Source: Pseudomonadota bacterium
GTDB lineage: Bacteria > Pseudomonadota > Gammaproteobacteria > Burkholderiales > Nitrosomonadaceae
NCBI GenBank assembly: GCA_018241205.1
Contig: JAFEEI010000016.1
Span: 1-64,000, forward strand
Length of the DNA: 64,000 nt
Reading direction: 5' to 3'
Positions 57,131 through 64,000 of this stretch are shown piece after piece. The position numbers and the translations under genes are program-made. Under the pieces are notes generated by a model that was not told the origin of the DNA, did no database searches, and worked only from the letters and a program-made list of their open reading frames with translations. Each line of letters begins with the position of its first letter. Position 1 is the first letter of the stretch.

Positions 57131-57224
57131 GGTCTCATCCAGACCATTCAAGACCAACTAAGACCCATAATAAACAGGGTGTTAGTTGTGTTTATCAAAA
57201 TGACCGATTGGTCTCCGCTGGTCT
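57131..57224. repeat. Six GGTCT/AGACC repeats just inside the left att
   Basis: GGTCT is at 57131, AGACC at 57141, 57151 and 57161 (exact 10-bp spacing, one helical turn), and GGTCT at 57210 and 57220 (again 10 bp apart). Helically phased 5-mers next to an att core suggest arm or excisionase sites. Confidence 0.55.
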
Positions 57225-58953
57225 CCAAAAGCCTCGGTTGTGGCACAAAAATGACACAAATTTGCCACAAGTCGTTTTTGCCGATGAGCGCACGAAGCCA
57301 TACGGCACAGCAAATTGCCGCCGCATGCGTCAGCATATTTTCACTGAGCTTGTCCCCATTGCCGGAGACCTGGCCGCCCGCTATGTCAAAACCGCCGAAC
57401 GCTCCAGTTTCGAGCAAGCCAACTATGAACTGCAAGATATTTATAACCAGCTGCGCATCGAGGATCTGAATCTATGCGGCGATAGTGAGGAATTGTTTGA
57501 AGCCGCCAAGCGCTTCGCCGAAAAATGCCATACAGCCCGCGCTCGCGTACAATCCCCTCTTGAAGCCTATCAAGCCTGCCTGCGCATCGTCGATCACTAC
57601 CAAGTCAAACGGCCATCCATCAAAGGCGACGATCTTGAACCGGCATTGAATCGCATGTGCTGCTCGCGCTGGTGGAACCGCAGAATTCAAATACTGAAAC
57701 TGCGCAAGATTGAGACCATTGCCCGCAATCTCGATCTGGTCAACCGCCTGCGCGGCATCTATGCCAGCGACTACACCATTCATGTTAAGCGCAAACAAAA
57801 GGAGCGGAACCGGCTGTACCTGGCTACAAACTTCGTAAGCAACCAGAACGGCGAGATTTTTTCCCTGCAGAACCTAGCCGACCGCTCGGTATCCAATCCA
57901 GCCGTTCGCCGTGCCGAATTGATGACACGAATCCGCGGTTTTGAAATGGTTGCCAATTATCTGGGTCACATCGGTGAATTCTATACGCTTACCACGCCAT
58001 CGCGCATGCACGCCTGTTTGCATACCGGCGCTGCCAATCCCCGCCATGACGGCACTACCATCCTGGAAGCGCACCAGTATCTGACGCACCTTTGGGCGCT
58101 GATCCGCGCCGAACTCGATAGGCAAGATATCCGCCCTTACGGTTTCCGCGTGGTCGAACCACACCACGACGGCACCCCGCATTGGCACCTGCTACTGTTC
58201 ATGCCGGATAAACACCGCGAAGCCGTGCGCAAAGTCATGAGCCATTATGCGCTTCTGGATAGCGGCAGCGAACCCGGCGCATTAAAACGCCGCTTCAAAG
58301 TGGAACCCATAGATCCCGCCAGAGGCTCAGCCGTTGGTTACATCGCCAAGTACATCTCTAAGAACATCGACGGCTATCAACTGGAGCAGGACTCGTATGG
58401 TAACGATGCTATTCAAGCAGCCGAACGCATCACCGCTTGGGCCAATACTTGGGGTATCCGTCAATTCCAACAGATCGGCGGCCCCAGCGTTACCGTTTGG
58501 CGGCAACTGAGAAAACTCGGCAAAACCGACGACCTGGAACTGGAAGCCATCCGCCAATCGGCTACCGCCAGCGATTGGGCGGCCTTCATGCTGGCAATGG
58601 GCAACCCTGAAACTCCGCACAACCGGCAAGCCATCAAGCCGTTCTACGATGAACCCAAAAACCTCAATCCGGTAACCGGCGAAGTGTATTCACCGCTAAC
58701 CGGTCGCTATGGTGACGCTGCACCGTTACGGGTGGCCGGTATTGTTTGGAGGGGATTGGGTTATAGCACACGTAAGCATGTCTGGATGCCTTTGGTGATG
58801 GCGAGCAGCGAGGACGTGACATTACGGAGCGTGGCGCGAGACGCGCGCACGTCATGTCGCGCCGCAGCTGTTTCTCTTGGACTTGTATCAATAACTGTAC
58901 CAACCCCTTTTTATCCTCCGGAGGTCAACCATGAAATCCCCACTCAACACTAA
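57208..58953 (+). CDS. Phage GPA-like replication endonuclease (HUH, rolling circle)
   Basis: The product of about 581 residues has GFRVVEPHHDGTPHWHLLLF (residues ~311-330), which holds the HUH metal motif, followed by GYIAKYISKN with the catalytic Tyr pattern of the P2 gpA family. It nicks an origin and starts rolling-circle replication. No ATG fits the 5' end; TTG at 57208 is the first usable codon and lies inside the GGTCT repeats, so the start is uncertain, and the next in-frame Met is about 40 codons further on. The tail beyond residue ~520 is not conserved. Confidence 0.8.
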   Translation: MVSAGLQKPRLWHKNDTNLPQVVFADERTKPYGTANCRRMRQHIFTELVPIAGDLAARYVKTAERSSFEQANYELQDIYNQLRIEDLNLCGDSEELFEAAKRFAEKCHTARARVQSPLEAYQACLRIVDHYQVKRPSIKGDDLEPALNRMCCSRWWNRRIQILKLRKIETIARNLDLVNRLRGIYASDYTIHVKRKQKERNRLYLATNFVSNQNGEIFSLQNLADRSVSNPAVRRAELMTRIRGFEMVANYLGHIGEFYTLTTPSRMHACLHTGAANPRHDGTTILEAHQYLTHLWALIRAELDRQDIRPYGFRVVEPHHDGTPHWHLLLFMPDKHREAVRKVMSHYALLDSGSEPGALKRRFKVEPIDPARGSAVGYIAKYISKNIDGYQLEQDSYGNDAIQAAERITAWANTWGIRQFQQIGGPSVTVWRQLRKLGKTDDLELEAIRQSATASDWAAFMLAMGNPETPHNRQAIKPFYDEPKNLNPVTGEVYSPLTGRYGDAAPLRVAGIVWRGLGYSTRKHVWMPLVMASSEDVTLRSVARDARTSCRAAAVSLGLVSITVPTPFYPPEVNHEIPTQH

Positions 58954-59200
58954 AAAAGACCTGATAAAAGACATCATGAATCCTTTTACTTTAAATGAAG
59001 CTGTGTCCTTGATTTACCGTTTGGCTGTACTCAAAAAGGATGTGCTGCCACCCGGCAAAAAATACAGCATCACGCAAATCGGCCATATATGCGGCGTGTT
59101 GACGCTTAACGATCAGATCGAGATCGTCATCAAGTTTCACGATGAGATGCGGCAATTCACCAAAGAGGAGTTTTACGCACAAGTGCAGCTTTTAGACTAA
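58931..59200 (+). CDS. Small hypothetical protein of the integrative element
   Basis: The 89-residue product starts at an ATG with GGAGG eight bases before it and overlaps the end of the replication gene by 23 bp. It is helical with LNEAVSLIYRLAVLKKDVLPPGKKY and a charged C-terminus; I recognise no domain. Coupling to the replication gene suggests a helper or copy-control role, which is inference. Confidence 0.6.
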   Translation: MKSPLNTKKDLIKDIMNPFTLNEAVSLIYRLAVLKKDVLPPGKKYSITQIGHICGVLTLNDQIEIVIKFHDEMRQFTKEEFYAQVQLLD

Positions 59201-59246
59201 GCAGGACAAATGACATATTGACTGCCATGATCAGCAATGTATCATG

Positions 59247-59264
59247 ACGATAACTATTTATCGT
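59247..59264. promoter_or_regulatory. Perfect hairpin ACGATAA-N4-TTATCGT before the 59282 gene
   Basis: Seven-base arms with a CTAT loop end just before a GAGGAA ribosome-site-like sequence and 17 bases before the ATG at 59282. It could be an operator or a translation-level switch for the excisionase-integrase genes. Confidence 0.4.
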
Positions 59265-59281
59265 GAGGAACACTACTGATC

Positions 59282-59704
59282 ATGGAAGACCAAACAAACA
59301 AACCCAGAAAACTGCTCGCTCTCGATGATGAGACGGAACAAAAAATACTCCAAAACATGCGGGAATTTAGAGGTGTTGGCACTACGCTTGAAAGTGCTCT
59401 TGGCGCACTGGTAATGGGACAGTATTTCGGCTGGCGGGTTCTCAAGATTCTGCACAACCCGGCCACTTACCGCCGCTATGAAAAAGTGCTCGGCGTTGAG
59501 TTTAAAGACGTATGCCCGGAAATCACCGAATTCGGCCAGAAAAAAAGTATTGGCTATGCCATCACCGAAAAGCTTGGCAGTTTCTGGGCGGTGGTCATGG
59601 GTAAGCGCAAAGTAGCGAATAAGGGCTTGATTGCCGATCAAGCGGAAGTCGAAAAACAGGTGGCCAAGCATATTGCCGGTAATGACGGGGAGGAAAAGAA
59701 ATGA
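59282..59704 (+). CDS. Hypothetical protein upstream of xis-int
   Basis: The 140-residue product contains FRGVGTTLESALGALVMGQYFGW, which could be a short amphipathic or membrane-like helix, followed by LHNPATYRRYEKVLGVEF. I do not recognise a family. Its stop overlaps the excisionase start by four bases (ATGA), so it belongs to the xis-int operon and may act in control of excision. Confidence 0.65.
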   Translation: MEDQTNKPRKLLALDDETEQKILQNMREFRGVGTTLESALGALVMGQYFGWRVLKILHNPATYRRYEKVLGVEFKDVCPEITEFGQKKSIGYAITEKLGSFWAVVMGKRKVANKGLIADQAEVEKQVAKHIAGNDGEEKK

Positions 59705-59895
59705 ACCACTCCGAACATATACTGGTAACGATCAAGAAGTTTGCTGAACTCACGGGTTTGACTGAAGAAGCCATCCGGCAATATATCAAGAAAGGACAAT
59801 GGCGATACAAAATTCACTGGAACAAAGCACCAAACGGTCGAATCTTCATCATCGCAAAGGCAGCATACGCATGGATGCAAGGCAGCGAGGCATAA
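59701..59895 (+). CDS. Excisionase-like helix-turn-helix protein
   Basis: The 64-residue product has a MerR/Xis-like winged helix: VTIKKFAELTGLTEEAIRQY, then KKGQWRYKIHWNKAPNGR. Small proteins of this type direct excision by the neighbouring integrase. Its 3' end overlaps the integrase start at 59871 by 25 bp. Confidence 0.75.
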   Translation: MNHSEHILVTIKKFAELTGLTEEAIRQYIKKGQWRYKIHWNKAPNGRIFIIAKAAYAWMQGSEA

Positions 59896-60965
59896 CGATC
59901 CGGGGCAATAGCGCCCAAATCTCCTTTACCTATCAAGGCGTGCGCTGCCGGGAGACGATCCCTATTCCGCCGACCAAGGCCGCGCAAAAAGAACTGGCGC
60001 TAAAGCGGCAAGCAATACTGTATGAAATCAGTATCGGTGCTTTCGATTATTCCAAGCACTTCCCGCATAGCAAAAGAGCCAAGGAATTCCGCAAAAACCG
60101 CCCGGATCGGTACACCATTTGTGAAGGCCTGAAAGATTGGCTACAGCGTGCCCAGTCCAGATGCCAGCCAAGCACTCTGCGGGACTACACAAGTGCAATT
60201 TATCACCATTTAATTCCAACATTTGGCGATCTAACGATTGATGAACTCACTGCACTCAAAATTAAAGAATGGCTGGCTGAACTTCCTTGTTCCAACAAGC
60301 GAAAAAACAACATTCTGATTCCGTTGCGCCAGTTGTATGACGAAATGTACCATGATGAAATCATCGCCAAAAATCCGCTTGATCATGTAAAAAATCTCCC
60401 GATCCATACTCGAGAACCGAAGCCATTTACACCCAATGAAGTTGCCGATATTCTGAATGAGCTTACTGGACAAGAAAAAAACTTGATTCAGTTTGCATTC
60501 TGGACGGGCTTGAGAACTTCCGAACTCATCGCTTTGCGTTGGCAGGATGTTGATCTGGAACAAAACTGCATCTATGTCAGGGTTGCTAATGTGAGAAATC
60601 ACTTGAAAGGCACAAAAACCAAATCAGGGGAGCGCACAATTATACTCCAACCTCAAGCCAGAGAAGCTTTGCTCAGTCAGCAGAACTATACCGAGAAGCT
60701 AAAAGGGATTGTTTTTCATAATCCACGCCACAACAAACCTTGGAAAGACGATCAAGCCATTCGCAAAACAGTTTGGATTCCGGCACTGGAACGGGCTGGC
60801 ATTAAATACCGAAACCCCTATCAAACCCGTCACACTTTCGCTTCTACAATGCTTTCAAGGGGTGAGCATCACATGCAGGTTGCAGAGGAAATGGGGCATA
60901 AGGACTGGGGCCAGATAAGAAAGAACTATGGACGATATATTCCGCAGAAACAGAGCAAAATATAG
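59871..60965 (+). CDS. int: Tyrosine recombinase/integrase of the 6.3-kb element
   Basis: The 364-residue integrase has an N-terminal arm-binding domain (GITIRGNSAQISFTYQGVR), a SAM-like core-binding domain and the catalytic set: Arg in TGLRTSELIALRW, His-Arg in YQTRHTFAST, His in MGHKDWG and Tyr in KNYGRYIP. I set the start at 59871 (MDARQRG) rather than 59799, because the earlier codons are out-of-frame excisionase sequence. It acts on the tRNA 3' end repeated at 57100 and 63351. The 60966-61171 gap holds nothing recognised. Confidence 0.92.
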   Translation: MDARQRGITIRGNSAQISFTYQGVRCRETIPIPPTKAAQKELALKRQAILYEISIGAFDYSKHFPHSKRAKEFRKNRPDRYTICEGLKDWLQRAQSRCQPSTLRDYTSAIYHHLIPTFGDLTIDELTALKIKEWLAELPCSNKRKNNILIPLRQLYDEMYHDEIIAKNPLDHVKNLPIHTREPKPFTPNEVADILNELTGQEKNLIQFAFWTGLRTSELIALRWQDVDLEQNCIYVRVANVRNHLKGTKTKSGERTIILQPQAREALLSQQNYTEKLKGIVFHNPRHNKPWKDDQAIRKTVWIPALERAGIKYRNPYQTRHTFASTMLSRGEHHMQVAEEMGHKDWGQIRKNYGRYIPQKQSKI

Positions 60966-61171
60966 TTCTAATCCTATCTGATTCACCAAAACGGATAAAT
61001 CTGGTAGCTAGTTTATTAAGATTTCAGTTTGATATCTCATGCATATATGCAACGCCTGAATTACTACACCTGAATTCACTGGCTTGCGTGGCTCTTCGCT
61101 CAGGTCTGGTGGAATGAGCGGTTGAACTAGGTAAGCTGCACAATGCTAGAGGTATAGAGACCTCACGCAGT

Positions 61172-61657
61172 TCATCTTGCGCAGACTGATAGCCTCTTGT
61201 ATGCCTCTGTAAAGCCTGTGAGTGAGAATGAATGGATTGAGGGGTCTCCGCTTCCAAAATCTATTTCTATCTTTACGGCCTTTCCTTTGCTATTTAGCAT
61301 ATTTTCAACAATTTTGTTAGTCACGGGAGTTTCAGGGGTTATACCGACACCCTTTTCGTCTCCCACTTGTAAAGTTACGCGCTTAGATATTCTGAAATAC
61401 GCTCCAATATTTTCACCTGAAAATGTGACATTCTTGCTTGGGTAGCTTATTTCTAAATAGGTAAATCCATATTGTGAATTCTTTCCATTATCAAGATAAT
61501 GCGATGAAGACCTAAGAGCACATTGCTTGAGTTCACCGGTTATACCTACCTGCAGCACCGTCCAATTCTTATTCTTATAAAATGTTTTTACATAAGGCTC
61601 ACCGGCAAAGACGGTAGCACTCGACAGCAACACAAAAGCAAGCATGATTTTTTTCAT
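61172..61657 (-). CDS. Exported hypothetical protein
   Basis: The 161-residue product has a clear signal peptide (MKKIMLAFVLLSSATVFAG). The mature protein is beta-rich with two cysteines (KQCALRSSS and LSVCAR) and an end LTGFTEAYKRL that faintly recalls invasion-associated locus B proteins. GGAG nine bases before the ATG at 61657 fixes the start; the frame continues upstream without reason. It is cargo of the integrative element, transcribed against the integrase. Confidence 0.65.
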   Translation of the reverse strand: MKKIMLAFVLLSSATVFAGEPYVKTFYKNKNWTVLQVGITGELKQCALRSSSHYLDNGKNSQYGFTYLEISYPSKNVTFSGENIGAYFRISKRVTLQVGDEKGVGITPETPVTNKIVENMLNSKGKAVKIEIDFGSGDPSIHSFSLTGFTEAYKRLSVCAR

Positions 61658-61784
61658 AGTGTAATTCTCCGAATATATGGTATTAGAAATACTCTCAGCG
61701 CCTAAGTTAGCGCGCGGCAATGCGCATTATTGACGTCCCTGTTGAACGACTAGTTTGGCACATGCTAGACTCAGACTTTAAAAA

Positions 61785-62372
61785 TCACTTGCCTTTATTC
61801 TCTGATAAGTACTCTGGTCTGCCAGAAGTATCCACCTCAATGCCAAGCACTCGAGCGTTATGCATCCAGAGCATTTCCAAATCATCAGCCACCTCATCAA
61901 AGCGCTCGGCATTTTCAATTGAGGAGTAGGAAGAAATGGTTTTTTTTGACTTTGGGGACGGAAGTAGCCGTTCTGGGAAATCCTCTGCAACTTCGTAAAC
62001 TTCTGTTGCCGTTTGCGGCTTAGCATGCACCAGTGCGTTCCGAAAGCTCTTCATCCTATTCAGTGTTTGCCAAGGTTCGGCAGAGAAGTCGACTTTTATT
62101 TTCAAGAATTCCGAAATCATCGCAATCTTGCCGATGAATGATGTTGACTCGAAGTGATCCCAATGAGGGAATAATTTGTTCCCGTATACGTTGCACAAGG
62201 CTTCTACCCTGAACACAGAAAATGCCATTGATGGGATAAGCCATCGAAATTTGTGCCCAGTTTGTTCAATCCTGGCCTGCTCCAGTTGATTTATTGCAAT
62301 TGAAGCAAGGCGTCCGTGTTCGAAGATGCTCCGTGTGACTTTGACCTTTTTAGTTTTATTGTCTTCTTCCAT
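61785..62372 (-). CDS. Helical protein with HEPN-like RNALVH motif
   Basis: The 195-residue product is mostly helical. MKSFRNALVHAKP (residues ~109-121) carries an Arg-x4-His pair, the catalytic pattern of HEPN RNases, at the start of a helix as expected. Before it stand FRVEALCNVYGN and FIGKIAMISEFL. HEPN proteins act as toxins or defence RNases, but many non-catalytic cousins exist, so the function is open. It lies beside the Doc module in the element's cargo. Confidence 0.6.
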   Translation of the reverse strand: MEEDNKTKKVKVTRSIFEHGRLASIAINQLEQARIEQTGHKFRWLIPSMAFSVFRVEALCNVYGNKLFPHWDHFESTSFIGKIAMISEFLKIKVDFSAEPWQTLNRMKSFRNALVHAKPQTATEVYEVAEDFPERLLPSPKSKKTISSYSSIENAERFDEVADDLEMLWMHNARVLGIEVDTSGRPEYLSENKGK

Positions 62373-62578
62373 TGTTTTTCCCAGTTTATTTTTGCGAGGC
62401 CTAGCGTCATATATATGACAAAAAATGTTTCATAATCTGAAATGGAGTGTCTAAAGTATAAACACACCATTTTGCTTCCCCCCTTCAAGTGATAGGTGGG
62501 GTTACAAATACATTGATACAACAACAATCATTAGCGTATTATAAAATTTTCAGAAACATCAGGATATGGTGATATTTC

Positions 62579-62809
62579 ATGCCTACTACTGCTCACAAAA
62601 AATTTTCCTCTCAAGCTGCGCCAGAAGTTCTTACAGCACTTAGAAAAATTGCTGAATCTGAAGGGCGTCCTATTCAAGAAATACTTGATGAAGCTTTGCG
62701 GGAATACATCGAACGTAAAGAAAAAGGCCAGCCTCGCCGTCAAGCGATGGATGCTTTTGCGCAAAGCCTAAACGAATTTGATCAGCTCTACCGTGAATTA
62801 GCTAAATAA
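62579..62809 (+). CDS. Ribbon-helix-helix antitoxin of a Doc module
   Basis: The 76-residue product has FSSQAAPEVLTALRKIAESEGRP (in two parts), a strand followed by helices as in RHH antitoxins, then IQEILDEALREYIERKEKG. It would bind the operator and, through the C-terminal DAFAQSLNEFDQLYREL helix, the toxin encoded two bases downstream. Confidence 0.75.
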   Translation: MPTTAHKKFSSQAAPEVLTALRKIAESEGRPIQEILDEALREYIERKEKGQPRRQAMDAFAQSLNEFDQLYRELAK

Positions 62810-62811
62810 CG

Positions 62812-63189
62812 TTGAAAGAGTACCTGACTGTTCCCGATGTACTGGCAATCCATTCAATATTAATCCAGCGTTACGGTGGAACACATGGTATCCGTGACCG
62901 TGGCGCACTAGAATCTGCTTTGTTTCGCCTTCAATCTGGCTACTATGTTGATATAGTCTCAGAGGCAGCCGCATTGATGGAAAGTTTAGCCATCAATCAC
63001 CCCTTTGTAGATGGCAACAAACGAGTAGCTTTTGCAGCTACCGATATTTTCCTTCGTATTAATGGTTACCGAATCAACTGTGAATCAATGATTATTTACG
63101 CCGACATGATGCGAATGTTTGAAACAGGCACATTTGATTTGGCTCACCTTGAACCATGGTTAAGAAAGCTGGTAATCAAAGCAGCTTAA
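62812..63189 (+). CDS. doc: Doc/Fic-family toxin
   Basis: The 125-residue death-on-curing protein has the Fic core HPFVDGNKRVAF (residues ~64-75) with catalytic His and the phosphate-binding GNKR. The N-terminal YLTVPDVLAIHSILIQRYGG is typical of Doc. Doc phosphorylates EF-Tu and stops translation. A TTG start at 62812 follows the antitoxin stop by two bases. The motif is intact, so the module should be active. Confidence 0.92.
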   Translation: MKEYLTVPDVLAIHSILIQRYGGTHGIRDRGALESALFRLQSGYYVDIVSEAAALMESLAINHPFVDGNKRVAFAATDIFLRINGYRINCESMIIYADMMRMFETGTFDLAHLEPWLRKLVIKAA

Positions 63190-63350
63190 AAGATATAAAC
63201 TTTCCCAAATATTCAACTTATCTTGATGGTTTAATTAAATAAGTTTAAACTGAATCTGATGAAATTTTTGAAACCTGTAGAAATACTTCAAAATGACACA
63301 AAAATAGCAGAGGTAAACAATAAATGATTGATATATCAAATATAGATCAA

Positions 63351-63375
63351 GGTTCGAATCCCGCCTTCTCCGCCA
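63351..63375 (+). repeat. tRNA 3'-end attachment core, right copy
   Basis: The 25 bases are identical to 57100-57124. The flanks differ on both sides, so the identity is limited to the crossover core. It ends the 6.3-kb element and begins the next one. Confidence 0.85.
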
Positions 63376-63490
63376 TTTCTAAATCTACACACTTCCGTAT
63401 CGATCCACGAAACACAACGAAACACTTTATCTACAAGCAATCTGCTTTCCATAACAATCCAAAATAATCTGCTAGAATCCGATAAAAAAG

Positions 63491-63539
63491 TGTGGTAAAA
63501 AACGTGGTAACAATTTTTACCACATAAAAAGTTACCACA
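63491..63539. repeat. Four GTGGTAA/TTACCAC repeats before the second integrase
   Basis: TGTGGTAA (63491), CGTGGTAA (63503) and inverted TTACCACA at 63517 and 63532 fill the 50 bp just before the ATG at 63542. They could be arm sites for this integrase or an autoregulatory operator. Confidence 0.55.
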
Positions 63540-63541
63540 TT

Positions 63542-64000
63542 ATGGCTATTAAGGAATTATTGACTGATCTAGCCTGCAAGAATGCAACCGCAGAAGGTTG
63601 CAAAATACGCAAGCTTCACGATGGCCAAGGGTTGTATCTTTGGGTTTATGAAGACGACCGCAAGTATTGGCGGCTGCGCTATAAGATTCATGGCAAGGAA
63701 AAGTCTTTATCCCTTGGCGTTTATCCTGTTGTGGGATTGAAGCAGGCAAGGCAGCTTGCACAGACTGAGCGTGTCAAGTTGTCCGGCAATATCGATCCGT
63801 CCATGGATCGTCAGATCAATAAACAGAAAGCCAAGGAAGCCGCTGCCAATAGCTTTGAAGCCACCGCCCGTGAATATGGTACACAAAGCAAGCGCACACA
63901 TGGGCAGGAAGCCACGCAAAGGATGTCATGAGACGGCTTGAAGGTAATGTGTTTCCTTATATCGGCATTATTTACAGCATAATCAATAAGCTATTTATCG
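63542..64000 (+). pseudogene. Frameshifted DUF4102-type integrase, cut by the window end
   Basis: The N-terminal arm domain is intact (IRKLHDGQGLYLWVYEDD, SLSLGVYPVVGLKQAR) up to SFEATARE. The frame then breaks in a CGCACACATGGG stretch: removing one CA restores KRTWAGSHAKDVMRRLEGNV and FPYIG, the normal continuation. After IG, at about 63970, the sequence again departs from the family. This integrase belongs to a second element inserted at the same tRNA end and is unlikely to work. Confidence 0.8.

Larger units (their letters stand above)
57100..63375 (+). mobile_element. 6.3-kb integrative element bounded by tRNA-derived att repeats
   Basis: Identical 25-bp tRNA 3' ends flank a compact set: replication endonuclease, two small genes, excisionase, integrase and cargo that includes a HEPN-like protein and a Doc module. 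There are no capsid, tail or conjugation genes. It is best read as a replicating integrative element or phage satellite-like island. The orientation with the tRNA on the forward strand predicts the intact tRNA to the left of the array. Confidence 0.75.

Overview
The window looks like the accessory part of a betaproteobacterial chromosome or large plasmid, most probably from a Nitrosomonas-like ammonia oxidiser. The taxon is an inference from the metal-efflux gene sets, the secreted proteins and the IncP-type conjugation genes; there is no rRNA, intact tRNA or core housekeeping gene to test it.

Region 1 (1-34 kb) is a heavy-metal and metalloid resistance island. It begins with the end of a methyltransferase gene, an Acr3-type arsenite exporter and a CDF cation exporter. 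A small metal-handling cluster follows: a GDCCVxC protein, a HupE/UreJ-type permease, DUF6488, DUF3147 and a secreted beta-carbonic anhydrase. Next come an AT-rich orphan RND adaptor and a complete CzcI-C-B-A set. A group of secreted proteins (two predicted exported proteins and a TlpA-like thioredoxin) leads into a graveyard at 17.0-18.7 kb: frameshifted DUF4266 and DUF3570 genes, a fragment of trbG and a fragment of a tyrosine recombinase. After it lie CopA, an HD-GYP protein, and one long reverse-strand operon: CusF, CusC, a CusB-CusF fusion, CusA, a SAM methyltransferase and a P2-type ATPase. A small Met/His-rich coiled-coil lipoprotein occurs three times intact and once as a remnant beside these modules.

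Region 2 (34.4-47.3 kb) is an IncP/RP4-style conjugation block. The order is trbB-C-D-E-F-G-H-I-J-K-L plus a TrbN-like transglycosylase, with a TrbA-like repressor, KorB and a KfrB-domain protein. No relaxase, coupling protein or replication initiator lies in the window.

Region 3 (47.3-57.1 kb) is defence and stabilisation cargo. Its centre is a tightly packed four-gene operon: a phosphoribosyltransferase-like protein, an ORC/CDC6-like ATPase, an unrecognised 299-aa protein and an N6-adenine-type DNA methyltransferase. This is the best candidate for a poorly described biological system here. HipBA, an IS30-family element whose transposase carries an A7 slippery heptamer, and HigBA follow.

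Region 4 (57.1-64 kb) is a tandem array of integrative elements. The same 25-bp tRNA 3' end occurs at 57100 and 63351 and bounds a 6.3-kb element with a phage GPA-like replication endonuclease, excisionase, integrase, a HEPN-like protein and a Doc toxin module. A second, different and frameshifted integrase starts just after the second repeat and runs to the window edge.
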